From Treponema bryantii (GTDB lineage Bacteria; Spirochaetota; Spirochaetia; Treponematales; Treponemataceae), in assembly GCF_900111035.1 (NCBI RefSeq), contig NZ_FOFU01000011.1, positions 1 to 64,000 of the forward strand: a DNA stretch of 64,000 bases, given 5' to 3'. How positions within the stretch are numbered: position 1 is the stretch's first letter; each line of letters starts with the position of its first letter. The position numbers were made by a program, and so were the translations under genes. Below are positions 17,602-25,752 of the stretch, piece after piece. The notes below the pieces were generated by a model. That model was not told where the DNA came from. It searched no databases and was given only the letters and a program-made list of their open reading frames with translations.

Positions 17602-17751
17602 ATAGCTCCTCTCAAACGGATAGTAATATACTTTTTATTTATCGGCAGGATGAGTCGAAAAAAACAGTTATATTTACTATATTCTTTTTTTTATTATAAC
17701 ACATATTTTCATTTCAGAAAATGAAAATTTTTGCCGATTATTAAATTATCT

Positions 17752-18249
17752 ATGAATCGTGCAAAGTATTTGGCAGCTATATTTTTCGGTACCTTCGTTT
17801 ATGTTCTTCTATCCATGACTTTTGGACAGAATAGTCTTCATTGTTATAATAAGATGGAGGAGCAGAAGCGGCTTATAAGCCGCCAGACTTCTGATATTCA
17901 GAATATTAATAGTGAGCTTTCTCTTGAGCTTGCGGCCCTTCAGAATGACCGTGCTGTAATTGCGTCTTATGCTCATAAGCTTGATTACGTGAGTGAAGGG
18001 GAGAAATTAGTAAAAATTACAGGTCTTAGACCGGCTCAGACAACTTTGTACGATACAGGTACTGTTTTGCGCCATGAAGAACCGGATTTTATTTCTGAAA
18101 GAATCTGTAAAATTGCTGGTCTTGCTTTTGCGCTGCTTTTTGCATTGGTTTTCTTTTTATACGATGTAAGCTGTGGAAATATTGTATTAGGAAAAAATAA
18201 GAAACCGATAGTTACCGGTATTCCTGTTTATGATATTCCTCAAATCTAA
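17752..18249 (+). CDS. Small FtsB/DivIC-like membrane protein
   Basis: About 165 residues from the ATG at 17752; a TTG at 17731 is possible but adds residues before the helix and has no better signal. One N-terminal membrane helix (about 7-23) is followed by a coiled coil (about 35-75, KMEEQKRLISRQTSDIQNINSEL...), as in the septum-formation initiators FtsB, FtsL and DivIC. A second hydrophobic helix (about 124-142) near the C-terminus is not usual for that family. The role in division is inferred from the layout. No Shine-Dalgarno is visible; a GCCGATTA motif lies at 17733-17740. It diverges from the acidic-protein gene. Confidence 0.6.
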   Translation: MNRAKYLAAIFFGTFVYVLLSMTFGQNSLHCYNKMEEQKRLISRQTSDIQNINSELSLELAALQNDRAVIASYAHKLDYVSEGEKLVKITGLRPAQTTLYDTGTVLRHEEPDFISERICKIAGLAFALLFALVFFLYDVSCGNIVLGKNKKPIVTGIPVYDIPQI

Positions 18250-18267
18250 TTAAATTATCTCAAACAA

Positions 18268-19146
18268 CTAATTAAGCTTAGTCCAAACAACAGGAATTGT
18301 ACCTTCTTTGTAATCGTCTCCATCCGGAAGAAGTGTGTTTTTTATTCCCTTAAGAGTATTAGTATCTGTCAAAGTGAGTGTCCATTTTATCGGAGCTGCA
18401 GAAACAGCCGCTGAAAGAGCTGCGGTTCGTTTTAAATCCGGATAGAATGAGGCGTTTGAATTACCTTTTTGAATAACGGTTACTGTTCTGTTTGATTCTG
18501 AACCCGAAAGTTCAACAGTAATATTCATTGAAGCGCCGTTATTAAAAATTACAAAGCCACGGCCACCACGCATTATTACAATTTTATTGATGCTGTCTTC
18601 CCCGCTCCAGGTACCGGAAAGTTCTTCTGTAGAAGCGATTTTAGCTGATTTCGGAGTGCTTGATTCTTGAATTGATGTACTTATACCGGTTGCAGCGTTG
18701 TCGTTTTCAATTAACTGCTTGATTGTATCTTTTAATACATCTTTTGGTTCCATCAATAATTTATAGAAGGAATCATATATTTTGCGTTTTGAATGTTCTT
18801 CGTTTTTAGTTTTGTCTACTACATAGTAAGTAGTAATCCATTTATCTGCATTAGTATCTTTTGTGATTAAGGTGAAAAATGAAAGTTTGCCTTCTGCAAA
18901 TTCGGATGCGTCAGGACGTTCTGAAAGGTTTGGAGTAGTTCTTTTATCTGAAACGGAAAAATTATTTATTTCAGAAAGCTGGGTAAAATAGAGGTCACTT
19001 GTCATTTTTGACATATTTGCATCTATTTCTGTAGAGACGATGCCATAATAGTCAATATTATAACTTTGAGCAGAAAGAACTGCTGTGAAAATGAGAAGAA
19101 TTGCTGATAAAATTGATTTTTTTGAAACAATTCTTGTGTTCTTCAA
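18268..19146 (-). CDS. Secreted protein of unknown function, downstream of smpB
   Basis: 292 residues with a signal peptide (MKNTRIVSKK, a hydrophobic core, likely cut after VLSAQS). The first half is helical and polar. After about residue 175 comes a stretch (GTWSGEDSINKIVIMRGGRGFVIFNNGASMNITVEL) that reads as antiparallel strands of a small beta domain, and the end (WTLTLTDTNTLKGI) continues it. This layout resembles lipocalin-like ligand or lipid-binding folds, without motif proof. It starts one base after the smpB stop, so it is read from the smpB transcript. I do not recognise the family. Confidence 0.7.
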   Translation of the reverse strand: MKNTRIVSKKSILSAILLIFTAVLSAQSYNIDYYGIVSTEIDANMSKMTSDLYFTQLSEINNFSVSDKRTTPNLSERPDASEFAEGKLSFFTLITKDTNADKWITTYYVVDKTKNEEHSKRKIYDSFYKLLMEPKDVLKDTIKQLIENDNAATGISTSIQESSTPKSAKIASTEELSGTWSGEDSINKIVIMRGGRGFVIFNNGASMNITVELSGSESNRTVTVIQKGNSNASFYPDLKRTAALSAAVSAAPIKWTLTLTDTNTLKGIKNTLLPDGDDYKEGTIPVVWTKLN

Positions 19147-19147
19147 A

Positions 19148-19609
19148 TCAACCCCTTAGCTTTCCTGCAAATTCCCGCTGGATGTCTCTCTGAACATCGC
19201 GGTCTTTAATTGCTGCACGCTTATCATACTGCTTTTTACCTTTACAGACTCCCAGTGTAACTTTTACACGGCCATCTTTAAGATAAAAATCCAAAGGGAT
19301 AAGTGTACAGCCCTTTTCTTCAACACGTCGGGTAAGCCTTTTGATTTCCTCTGCATGGAGCAGAAGCTTTTTAGGCCTGTCCGGATCGTGATTAAATATA
19401 GAAGAGAAAGAATATTCAGAAATATGGAAGTTTTTTACCCATACCTCGCCATTTGTAATTTCCGCAAAGGCGTCAGGAAATGAGATATTTCCATTCTTTA
19501 CAGATTTGACCTCTGTACCTTCCAGTACAATTCCGCATTCGTAAGTATCTTCAATGAAGTAGTCAAATCGTGCTTTTCTGTTTTCTGCAATAATCTTTCT
19601 GTTGGACAT
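19148..19609 (-). CDS. smpB: SsrA-binding protein SmpB
   Basis: 153 residues, the normal length. SmpB binds tmRNA and brings it to stalled ribosomes for trans-translation. Typical features are AENRKARFDYFIEDTYECGI at the start, LEGTEVKSVKNG, the LLLH...EI segment, and the basic C-terminal tail with KGKKQYDKR, which occupies the mRNA channel. No Shine-Dalgarno precedes the ATG. A near-consensus promoter is so close that the mRNA should begin at or next to the start codon. tmRNA itself is not in the window. Directly followed by a secreted-protein gene. Confidence 0.97.
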   Translation of the reverse strand: MSNRKIIAENRKARFDYFIEDTYECGIVLEGTEVKSVKNGNISFPDAFAEITNGEVWVKNFHISEYSFSSIFNHDPDRPKKLLLHAEEIKRLTRRVEEKGCTLIPLDFYLKDGRVKVTLGVCKGKKQYDKRAAIKDRDVQRDIQREFAGKLRG

Positions 19610-19617
19610 AATGATAT

Positions 19618-19646
19618 ATTATAAAGTATAGTCTTATGCCTTTCAA
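19618..19646 (-). promoter_or_regulatory. Near-consensus promoter of smpB, predicted leaderless
   Basis: On the minus strand, -35 TTGAAA (19646-19641), a 17-base spacer and -10 TATAAT (19623-19618). Transcription should start near 19611, two bases before the smpB ATG at 19609. No ribosome site is possible in that distance. Confidence 0.75.
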
Positions 19647-19791
19647 GTTACCAGAATTCTAAGCGTAACTGAATAAAATTCTGCTTGTTCTATATTATGA
19701 TGCGTTTATAATTGCGCACCTTAAATTAAAAACATAGTGAAGGGTATTCAGTTACTCAAAAAAAACTGTGTTGTAATAAACTATACTTTAT
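19621..19791. repeat. Nested inverted repeats between smpB and lepB
   Basis: ATAAAGTATAGT (19621-19632) is repeated inverted as ACTATACTTTAT (19780-19791), a perfect 12-bp pair. Inside it GTAACTGAATA (19665-19675) pairs with TATTCAGTTAC (19745-19755), a perfect 11-bp pair. The 69 bases between the inner arms hold no gene. The layout resembles a small non-coding element with terminal inverted repeats; no target duplication is obvious. Confidence 0.5.
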
Positions 19792-19818
19792 GATATTTTT
19801 TTATAAATAAGGAACAAC

Positions 19819-20517
19819 ATGAACCGCAATATAGAAGTTTTTTCATATCAGCTTAAAAAAGAACGTCAGAAACGTGCAATTTCAGTAATTCTTTTCTTTA
19901 TCTGTCTCTATATATTTGTAAATCTTGCAATTACATATCTTGTTTATCCTGTAAATCAGAATTCATGTTCTATGATACCAGATGTTCCTGAGAACTCTGT
20001 TGTAATGGTTTCTCCATTGCTGAATACCTATGAACGTGGGGATATCGTACTCTTAAAGCCACGTAATTCTGTAGATGTTAACTTTTTTAAACGTCAGGCA
20101 GATATTTTTGTACGATTTTTCACAGCACAGAAGATTTCAATAATCGAAAAAACTGAACTGCCTGCATCTAAAGCACATTTGCGCCGTGTTGTTGGAATGC
20201 CTGGTGATACTATTTATATGAGAGATTATGTTCTCTATATCAAACCGGCTGGACAAAAGCATTTTCTTACAGAATTTGAAATTGTAGACAAACCCTATAA
20301 TGTTACTTTCTTTGTTCCACCTTCAGACTGGGATACAGAAATTGGTATAAAAGGCTCTTTTGATGAATTTACACTGGGATATAACGAATACTTTGTACTT
20401 GCAGATAACAGGAAATCTTCTGACGATTCACGTCTCTGGGGAGCTGTAAATAAAGAAGATGTAAGTGCAAAAGTATTTATGTGTTATTTTCCGTTTAAGA
20501 GTTTCCGTTTATTCTGA
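19819..20517 (+). CDS. lepB: Signal peptidase I (LepB), apparently with Arg at the lysine site
   Basis: 232 residues, one N-terminal membrane helix (about 19-41), then the S26 protease fold that removes signal peptides on the periplasmic side. The catalytic serine is S51 (CSMIPDVP, the SMxP box). The DNRKSSDDSRLWG box is present near 195-208. The lysine box normally reads K-R-V-V-G-x-P-G-D; here it is R122-R123-V-V-G-M-P-G-D, so the general base lysine appears to be arginine. This may be tolerated, compensated or a sign of altered activity. An AAGGAAC ribosome site precedes the ATG. hemW follows after 9 bases. Confidence 0.88.
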   Translation: MNRNIEVFSYQLKKERQKRAISVILFFICLYIFVNLAITYLVYPVNQNSCSMIPDVPENSVVMVSPLLNTYERGDIVLLKPRNSVDVNFFKRQADIFVRFFTAQKISIIEKTELPASKAHLRRVVGMPGDTIYMRDYVLYIKPAGQKHFLTEFEIVDKPYNVTFFVPPSDWDTEIGIKGSFDEFTLGYNEYFVLADNRKSSDDSRLWGAVNKEDVSAKVFMCYFPFKSFRLF

Positions 20518-20526
20518 TAGCTTTTG

Positions 20527-21666
20527 ATGATGGAAAGTTCCCTTTATATACATATTCCGTTTTGTATTTCAAAATGCGCCTATTGTGATTTTTTCAGTAA
20601 GCCATATGAAGCAGTTCCTGATTCTTATATAGATGCATTGTGTAATGAAATCGACTTCCGTATTTCAGAATATAATATCAAAAAACTTAAAACAATTTAT
20701 ATAGGCGGCGGAACTCCGAGCCTTCTGACTGAAAATCAGCTTAAAAAAATCTTTTCAAAAATAAAATCTTCAGTAAAACTTGCTTTTGATGTTGAAATTA
20801 CTATTGAAGTTAATCCGGATGATGTAACTGAAACTCTTCTGCGAGCTCTTTTTGACTGTGGAGTTACACGTATTTCCTGCGGAATACAGAGCATGAATGA
20901 TGCTGTGCTCAAAAAAGCCTGCCGGCGTGCTGATGTTCAGACAAATAAAAACGCAATGGAAATTATAAGTCAGAAATGGAAGGGTGAAGTTTCATATGAT
21001 CTGATTTCGGGGCTTCCCGGAGAGTCTGAAGAGAGCCTTATTACAGGGCTGAAGGAGCTTTGTTTGTATAAACCAGATCATATATCTTTGTATTCCCTTA
21101 CCATCGAAGAAAATACGCCGTTTGGAAAACAATTTGCTGCTGGTAACCTGGATTATGATTTTGATTATGCGGATAAGTTATGGCTAGCTGGCAGGGATTT
21201 CCTCGAAGCACAAGGCTATAAATGGTACGAGGTTTCAAATTTCTGCCTCCCTGGAAAAGAATGTCGTCATAATCTTGTTTACTGGAATCATGGAAATTAT
21301 ATCGGTTGTGGAAGTGGTGCCTGTGGTACAGTCTATAAGCCGGATGGCTCAGGCTTCAGATGGACTAATAATTCTGATATAGATGAATATATAAAGGTAC
21401 AGAATGGACAGCCTCCACAGAGTTCTGAAAATATTGAACTTGAGACTTCTCAATTTGAGTTTTTTATGATGGGGCTCAGAAAAACAATTGGTATATCAGA
21501 AAAAGAGTATAAAGAGATTTTTGCCTGTGATTTACCTGAGAAATTTCTTTCACTTTTTAATGCATGGAAAGAAAAAGGTCTCTGCACACTTACTCAAGAC
21601 GGCCGTTATGCTATGAGCAGGGAAGGAATGCTTTTTCTGAACCGTTTTCTTGAAGAGCTTTTTTAA
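20527..21666 (+). CDS. hemW: HemW-like radical SAM protein (heme chaperone)
   Basis: About 379 residues; ATG at 20527 or 20530 (a TTG at 20524 is less likely). The radical-SAM iron-sulfur motif is C13xxxC17xYC20 in HIPFCISKCAYCDF, followed by GGGTPSLL and the SCGIQSMND and SGLPGE segments of the HemN/HemW family. The short N-terminus and the absence of the extra HemN sequence favour HemW, a heme-binding chaperone, over the coproporphyrinogen oxidase HemN. Many older annotations call it oxygen-independent coproporphyrinogen oxidase. It is probably co-transcribed with lepB. Confidence 0.88.
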   Translation: MMESSLYIHIPFCISKCAYCDFFSKPYEAVPDSYIDALCNEIDFRISEYNIKKLKTIYIGGGTPSLLTENQLKKIFSKIKSSVKLAFDVEITIEVNPDDVTETLLRALFDCGVTRISCGIQSMNDAVLKKACRRADVQTNKNAMEIISQKWKGEVSYDLISGLPGESEESLITGLKELCLYKPDHISLYSLTIEENTPFGKQFAAGNLDYDFDYADKLWLAGRDFLEAQGYKWYEVSNFCLPGKECRHNLVYWNHGNYIGCGSGACGTVYKPDGSGFRWTNNSDIDEYIKVQNGQPPQSSENIELETSQFEFFMMGLRKTIGISEKEYKEIFACDLPEKFLSLFNAWKEKGLCTLTQDGRYAMSREGMLFLNRFLEELF

Positions 21667-21678
21667 TCAGGTATACTC

Positions 21679-23043
21679 TTAGTAAGGGATAACAATTGTA
21701 AAACATGTTCCTTTCTTTTTCTGAGATGTAACAGAAATTTCCCAGCCATGGGTATCCATAATGCTCTTTACTACAGAAAGTCCTATGCCCATTCCTTCTT
21801 CCTTGCGGGAGTTTGTTCCCCGGTAAAAGGTTTCAAAAATATGATCAACGTCTTTTTTATCAATTCCTACACCAGAATCTTTTATCTGTAAGATGATTGA
21901 TTTTGCTTTTTCAGTTTCATTTGTATAGGCAATAATCTCAATTAAATCATTATCTTTTGTATATCTGATAGCATTGCTGAACAGGTTTTCAAAAGAACGG
22001 TGCACCAGCTGGTTATTAAAAGGTATTCGGATATCTTTTGGTAACTGAATATCTGTACTTACATTACGTTTAAAAACTTTACCTGTGATTTCAACATATT
22101 TAGCAAAGTCTATAATCAGTTTTGTAATTGAGTTAGTTACAAGATTTTCTTTGATTTCTGTATTATTAAGCTTCATGAAGTTGATAAGGGTTTCAATCAT
22201 ACCTTCTAGCTGAGAGGCTTTGTGTTCAATAAGGTCCATGGATCTTTTGATTTCTGCGTCTTCTGTAATTACATCATCTAAAATTGCTTCAGAATAGCCT
22301 TTAATAACGGCAACAGGAGTTCTAAGATCATGACTGATACCTGTAATAAAGCGGTTTTTGCTAGTCTGCATTTCCAGTAATTCGCAGCGCATTTTTTCAA
22401 GGCTATGCATAATGCATGTAAATTCATTTTCCTTGCTGGAATTATTTTCTGTAGTAATAGGTTTGTCGAGTTTTCCTTCGGCAAGTTGTGTGCTGGAATG
22501 TTCTATCTTATTAAGTCCTTCAAAAATTGCCCTTGTTATAAAAAGAATTGTAATAAGACTTGAAAAAGTAATTATGATAATAGCAAAAAGGATTTTAAGA
22601 TAAGTACGGGTTTTCTTTTCATTGTTAATTCTTTTAAGTGAAAGTCTTGTAATTAAAAAGGTTTGTGAATCTATTGTTGGTAGTCGTGTAAACTGGTAAA
22701 AGTATTTATCTGAGGTTTGAGAGGCATATTCAAGAAGTTCCTCTCTGGACATATAAGTTCCTGCTTTAATATCTGGAATTGTTGAATAAATAATTTTTCT
22801 GTCAGTTGTACGGCATAAAACTGCTTCAACTTCCTGAGGCAGCATTTTTAATGAATTTGTAAGGTTAGCTAATTCCTTATCAGTCAGAAGAGGGAAGTCT
22901 TCTTTTTGGGGTGGAACTGTACCTTCAAGAAGATATCTGTTTGGAGAGTGAACGTAAGTATGAATAATAATAAAAACAGAGCAAAGAATAGGAACTGAAA
23001 CAACTAAAAATGATAGAATCAAAAATTGTTTTCGTATCTTCAT
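21679..23043 (-). CDS. Membrane sensor histidine kinase
   Basis: 454 residues. Two membrane helices (about 7-27 and 149-170) flank a periplasmic sensor part of about 120 residues. A HAMP-like linker follows, then the phosphoacceptor helix GISHDLRTPVAVIKGY (His at about 240), the N box NLFSNAIRYT, and the ATP-lid glycines GVGID and GMGIGLSVVKSIM. It autophosphorylates and passes phosphate to the response regulator encoded 9 bases upstream. The sensed signal is unknown; the periplasmic part has no motif I recognise. Class HPK1-like, partner of an OmpR-type regulator. Confidence 0.93.
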   Translation of the reverse strand: MKIRKQFLILSFLVVSVPILCSVFIIIHTYVHSPNRYLLEGTVPPQKEDFPLLTDKELANLTNSLKMLPQEVEAVLCRTTDRKIIYSTIPDIKAGTYMSREELLEYASQTSDKYFYQFTRLPTIDSQTFLITRLSLKRINNEKKTRTYLKILFAIIIITFSSLITILFITRAIFEGLNKIEHSSTQLAEGKLDKPITTENNSSKENEFTCIMHSLEKMRCELLEMQTSKNRFITGISHDLRTPVAVIKGYSEAILDDVITEDAEIKRSMDLIEHKASQLEGMIETLINFMKLNNTEIKENLVTNSITKLIIDFAKYVEITGKVFKRNVSTDIQLPKDIRIPFNNQLVHRSFENLFSNAIRYTKDNDLIEIIAYTNETEKAKSIILQIKDSGVGIDKKDVDHIFETFYRGTNSRKEEGMGIGLSVVKSIMDTHGWEISVTSQKKKGTCFTIVIPY

Positions 23044-23052
23044 AAGGTATTA

Positions 23053-23772
23053 CTAACAGTTTTTAGTCATATATTCATCCGAAAAAATGTATCCGTTACC
23101 AAAATCTGTTTTAATGTATTTACAGTCCAAAGGATTGTCTTCGATTTTCTTGCGGAGACGCTGAATGTAAACGGCGACCGCTGTAATATCACCGTATTCA
23201 ACTTTCCAGACATTCTGGTAGATTTTTTCAGGGGCAATTACCTGGCCTGCATTCTTTACAAGGAATTCAAGAACTTCATATTCTTTTGTCGAAAGAGAGA
23301 TTTTCTGACCGTTCTTTTTAAGAACGCAGCTTCCAAGTAAAAGGGAGTATGGACCAAAGTTTATTGTTGCTTCCATTTTTTCAAGGAAGAAACTCTGACG
23401 GCGAAGGTTTGCTTTTATACGTGCAATCAGTACACCAGGAGAGAATGGTTTTGTAACAAAGTCATCTGCTCCATAGCCAAGGCCTTTTATGATGTCTTCA
23501 TCTGTATCACGCGCTGAAAGAATCATTACAGAAGGCATGTCTTTGCTGAATTGTTTCTGTAATTCTTCAAGAAATTCAAATCCGCTCATTCCAGGAAGGT
23601 TTAGGTCAAGAATGATGAGGTTTGGTTTATGTCCCTCCTTGAGTTCCTGTAATGCTGCTTCAGCGTTTAAAAAAGGTTTTGATTCAATTTGTTCTTTTGT
23701 CAGATAGAGCTGAATGAGTTTAGAAATAGATTCTTCATCTTCAATAATGTATATACAGGGTGTAGTTGCCAT
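23053..23772 (-). CDS. OmpR/PhoB-type response regulator
   Basis: 239 residues from the ATG at 23772, chosen because AAGGAA lies 9 bases upstream and the protein then begins directly with the receiver domain (IIEDEE acid pocket). The phosphate acceptor is D56 (LDLNLPGMSG), with SARD and the KPF lysine in place. The C-terminal half is a winged-helix DNA-binding domain (LSTKEYEVLEFLVKNAGQVI, ending YIKTDFGNGYIF). It forms a two-component operon with the kinase that follows. It is divergent from the flagellar operon and could control it, but that is only suggested by position. Confidence 0.95.
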   Translation of the reverse strand: MATTPCIYIIEDEESISKLIQLYLTKEQIESKPFLNAEAALQELKEGHKPNLIILDLNLPGMSGFEFLEELQKQFSKDMPSVMILSARDTDEDIIKGLGYGADDFVTKPFSPGVLIARIKANLRRQSFFLEKMEATINFGPYSLLLGSCVLKKNGQKISLSTKEYEVLEFLVKNAGQVIAPEKIYQNVWKVEYGDITAVAVYIQRLRKKIEDNPLDCKYIKTDFGNGYIFSDEYMTKNC

Positions 23773-23799
23773 ATATAATAATTCCTTAGTATAAATATA

Positions 23800-23828
23800 A
23801 TAATATAGCGTATGATGTATTTTGTCAT
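23800..23828 (-). promoter_or_regulatory. Possible promoter of the two-component operon
   Basis: On the minus strand, -35 ATGACA (23828-23823), 17 bases, -10 TATTAT (23805-23800). The transcript would start near 23793 and leave space for the AAGGAA ribosome site at 23787-23782 before the ATG at 23772. Confidence 0.45.
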
Positions 23829-23928
23829 ACATTCTTATTTATATAATGAAAAATTATAAAAAAGTGGAAAAAATATCTAAAAAACTATCAAAAAAAGCCA
23901 TATTTTTTGCATATAATGAAAATAATAA

Positions 23929-23956
23929 TTGAAATATGAAAAAAAAAGATTATAAT
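23929..23956 (+). promoter_or_regulatory. Sigma-70-type promoter of the flagellar operon
   Basis: -35 TTGAAA (23929-23934), 16-base A-rich spacer, -10 TATAAT (23951-23956). Start expected near 23963, giving a leader of about 16 bases without a Shine-Dalgarno. A second TATAAT at 23964-23969 has no good -35. No sigma-28 or sigma-54 signal is seen, in line with sigma-70-like control of this operon in spirochaetes. Confidence 0.55.
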
Positions 23957-23978
23957 TAAAGTATATAATTATAAACAT

Positions 23979-24179
23979 ATGATTGATGTAATGCGGTTAG
24001 ATGGGAAAAAATATTGGGTGAATCCGCACATGATTGAAAGTATGGAATCTACTCCTGACCTGACACTTACTATGTTGTCAGGGCGTAAAATCATTGTCAA
24101 GAATTCCCCCGATGAAATTATAGAAAAAATCATTAACTACCGAAGAAATATCGGAGTTGAGAGACAAGAGGTCTTGTAA
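23979..24179 (+). CDS. flbD: FlbD-family flagellar protein
   Basis: 66 residues of the small FlbD family found beside motA in spirochaetes and clostridia. It has the standard MIDVMRLDGKKYWVNPHMIE start and LTMLSGRKIIVKNSPDEIIEKI in the middle. Its role is not settled; it is unlike the Caulobacter NtrC-type regulator that shares the name. Its stop overlaps the motA ATG by one base (TAATG), so translation is coupled. Here it is the first gene of the plus-strand operon; in other treponemes flgD-flgE usually precede it. Confidence 0.92.
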   Translation: MIDVMRLDGKKYWVNPHMIESMESTPDLTLTMLSGRKIIVKNSPDEIIEKIINYRRNIGVERQEVL

Positions 24180-24961
24180 TGGATATAGCATCTTTACTGG
24201 GTATTGTCGGCGGTGCTGCCATGATCGTCATGTCAGTATTGACATCTGGTGGTACATTAGGCGGAATTATCGATATCCCGTCTGTTTTCATGACAATCGG
24301 TGGTTCTTACTTCGCCATGTTTATTGCGGCTCCTTTAAAGAAAGCCCTTGGTATGTTCAAAATTATGGGTAAGGCATTTAAGGTTCCGGATTTTGGTGAA
24401 AAGAATATTGTAATAAATATGCAGGCGCTTTCTGAAAAAGCCCGCCGTGAAGGTATTCTTGCACTTGAAGATGGTCTTGATGATCTTGAAGATCCGTTTA
24501 TGAAAATGGGACTTCGTCTCGTAGTTGATGGTACAGACGGTAACATTATTCGTGCAATCATGGAAAATGAAATGACTCAGGTTGAAAACCGCCATATGGA
24601 ATGGATTGGTCTTATCAATGCCTGGGCTGGATTCGCACCGGGTTTCGGTATGATGGGTACCGTACTTGGTCTTATTGGTATGTTGAACAACCTCGAAGAT
24701 AAATCTTCCCTCGGTCCTAACATGGCCGTTGCGTTGATTACAACACTTTACGGATCTATGATGGCCAACTGGTTGATTACTCCGTTCTCAACAAAGCTTG
24801 CAAATCAGAATGCTTTAGAAATGCGTTCTAAAGAAATGATTATTGAAGGTGTACTTGCCATTCAGGCCGGTGAAAACCCTCGTATTATGGCACAGAAGCT
24901 TCTTACTTATCTTGATCCAGTTACAAGAAAAGCTATTGAAGCTGATGTTTTGAAGGACTAG
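24179..24961 (+). CDS. motA: Flagellar stator protein MotA
   Basis: 260 residues. Two N-terminal helices (about 3-22 and 32-52), a cytoplasmic loop carrying charged residues that meet the rotor protein FliG, and two C-terminal helices around FAPGFGMMGTVLGLIGML and NMAVALITTLYGSMMANWL. With MotB it forms the ion-driven stator that turns the periplasmic flagella. It is followed 23 bases later by motB. Confidence 0.97.
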   Translation: MDIASLLGIVGGAAMIVMSVLTSGGTLGGIIDIPSVFMTIGGSYFAMFIAAPLKKALGMFKIMGKAFKVPDFGEKNIVINMQALSEKARREGILALEDGLDDLEDPFMKMGLRLVVDGTDGNIIRAIMENEMTQVENRHMEWIGLINAWAGFAPGFGMMGTVLGLIGMLNNLEDKSSLGPNMAVALITTLYGSMMANWLITPFSTKLANQNALEMRSKEMIIEGVLAIQAGENPRIMAQKLLTYLDPVTRKAIEADVLKD

Positions 24962-24984
24962 TTTTTAAGGATTAAATAGAAAAA

Positions 24985-25713
24985 ATGGGAAAGAAAGCCA
25001 AACAGCCTGAAAAACCGTCGACCGCGTGGTTGGGTACTTATGGTGACATGATTACCCTCATGCTCTGCTTCTTCGTTATGCTTTATAACCCTTCAGAAGT
25101 AGATGTTACCCAGATGGCTACAATTACACAGTCTCTTCAGATGCAGGAAACAGAAACAACCTCTGGTGGTCTTTCCTTGTCTGCAGGACAGCTTTCAGAT
25201 CTCGGAAACAATATTAACTCACTTCCTTCTCTTGAAAAAGGAAAATCACTTGGTATGGCAAAAAAGAAGGCAGTAAGCCTTTTTGCTCCTGATGTAAAAT
25301 CTAACAAGATTACAATTACAAGTGATGAACGTGGACTTATTATTACACTTCTTTCAGATAATTTTTTTGAAGAGGGAAGTGCTGATTTGAATATAAATGA
25401 TACACGCGAAACCCTTCTTCGTCTTGCGGATTTTTTCCGTTCTGATGAACTGAAAGGAAGAAGATTCCGTATAGAAGGGCATACAGATAATACTCCGGTA
25501 GCAGAAAATTCAAAATTTCCTAGTAATTGGGAACTTTCTGCTGCAAGAGCTATTAATGTTCTGCATTATTTAGCCGATTATGGAGTAAGGGAAAATGATT
25601 TTTCTGTGGCCGGTTATTCCGACACCAGACCAAAGTTTTCCAACGATACGGCAGAGGGTCGTGCGTATAACAGACGCGTGGATATTATTATCCTAGACGA
25701 AGGACACTTTTAG
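24985..25713 (+). CDS. motB: Flagellar stator protein MotB
   Basis: 242 residues. The N-terminal [20 protein letters not shown] holds the single membrane helix and the ion-carrying aspartate D21. A plug/linker region follows, then the OmpA-like peptidoglycan-binding domain ([38 protein letters not shown]). It anchors the stator to the cell wall. Proton or sodium use cannot be decided from this sequence alone. Confidence 0.97.
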   Translation: MGKKAKQPEKPSTAWLGTYGDMITLMLCFFVMLYNPSEVDVTQMATITQSLQMQETETTSGGLSLSAGQLSDLGNNINSLPSLEKGKSLGMAKKKAVSLFAPDVKSNKITITSDERGLIITLLSDNFFEEGSADLNINDTRETLLRLADFFRSDELKGRRFRIEGHTDNTPVAENSKFPSNWELSAARAINVLHYLADYGVRENDFSVAGYSDTRPKFSNDTAEGRAYNRRVDIIILDEGHF

Positions 25714-25752
25714 TGGTAAATTATTTAATGTTATTGATTTGCTGGAGGGGAA

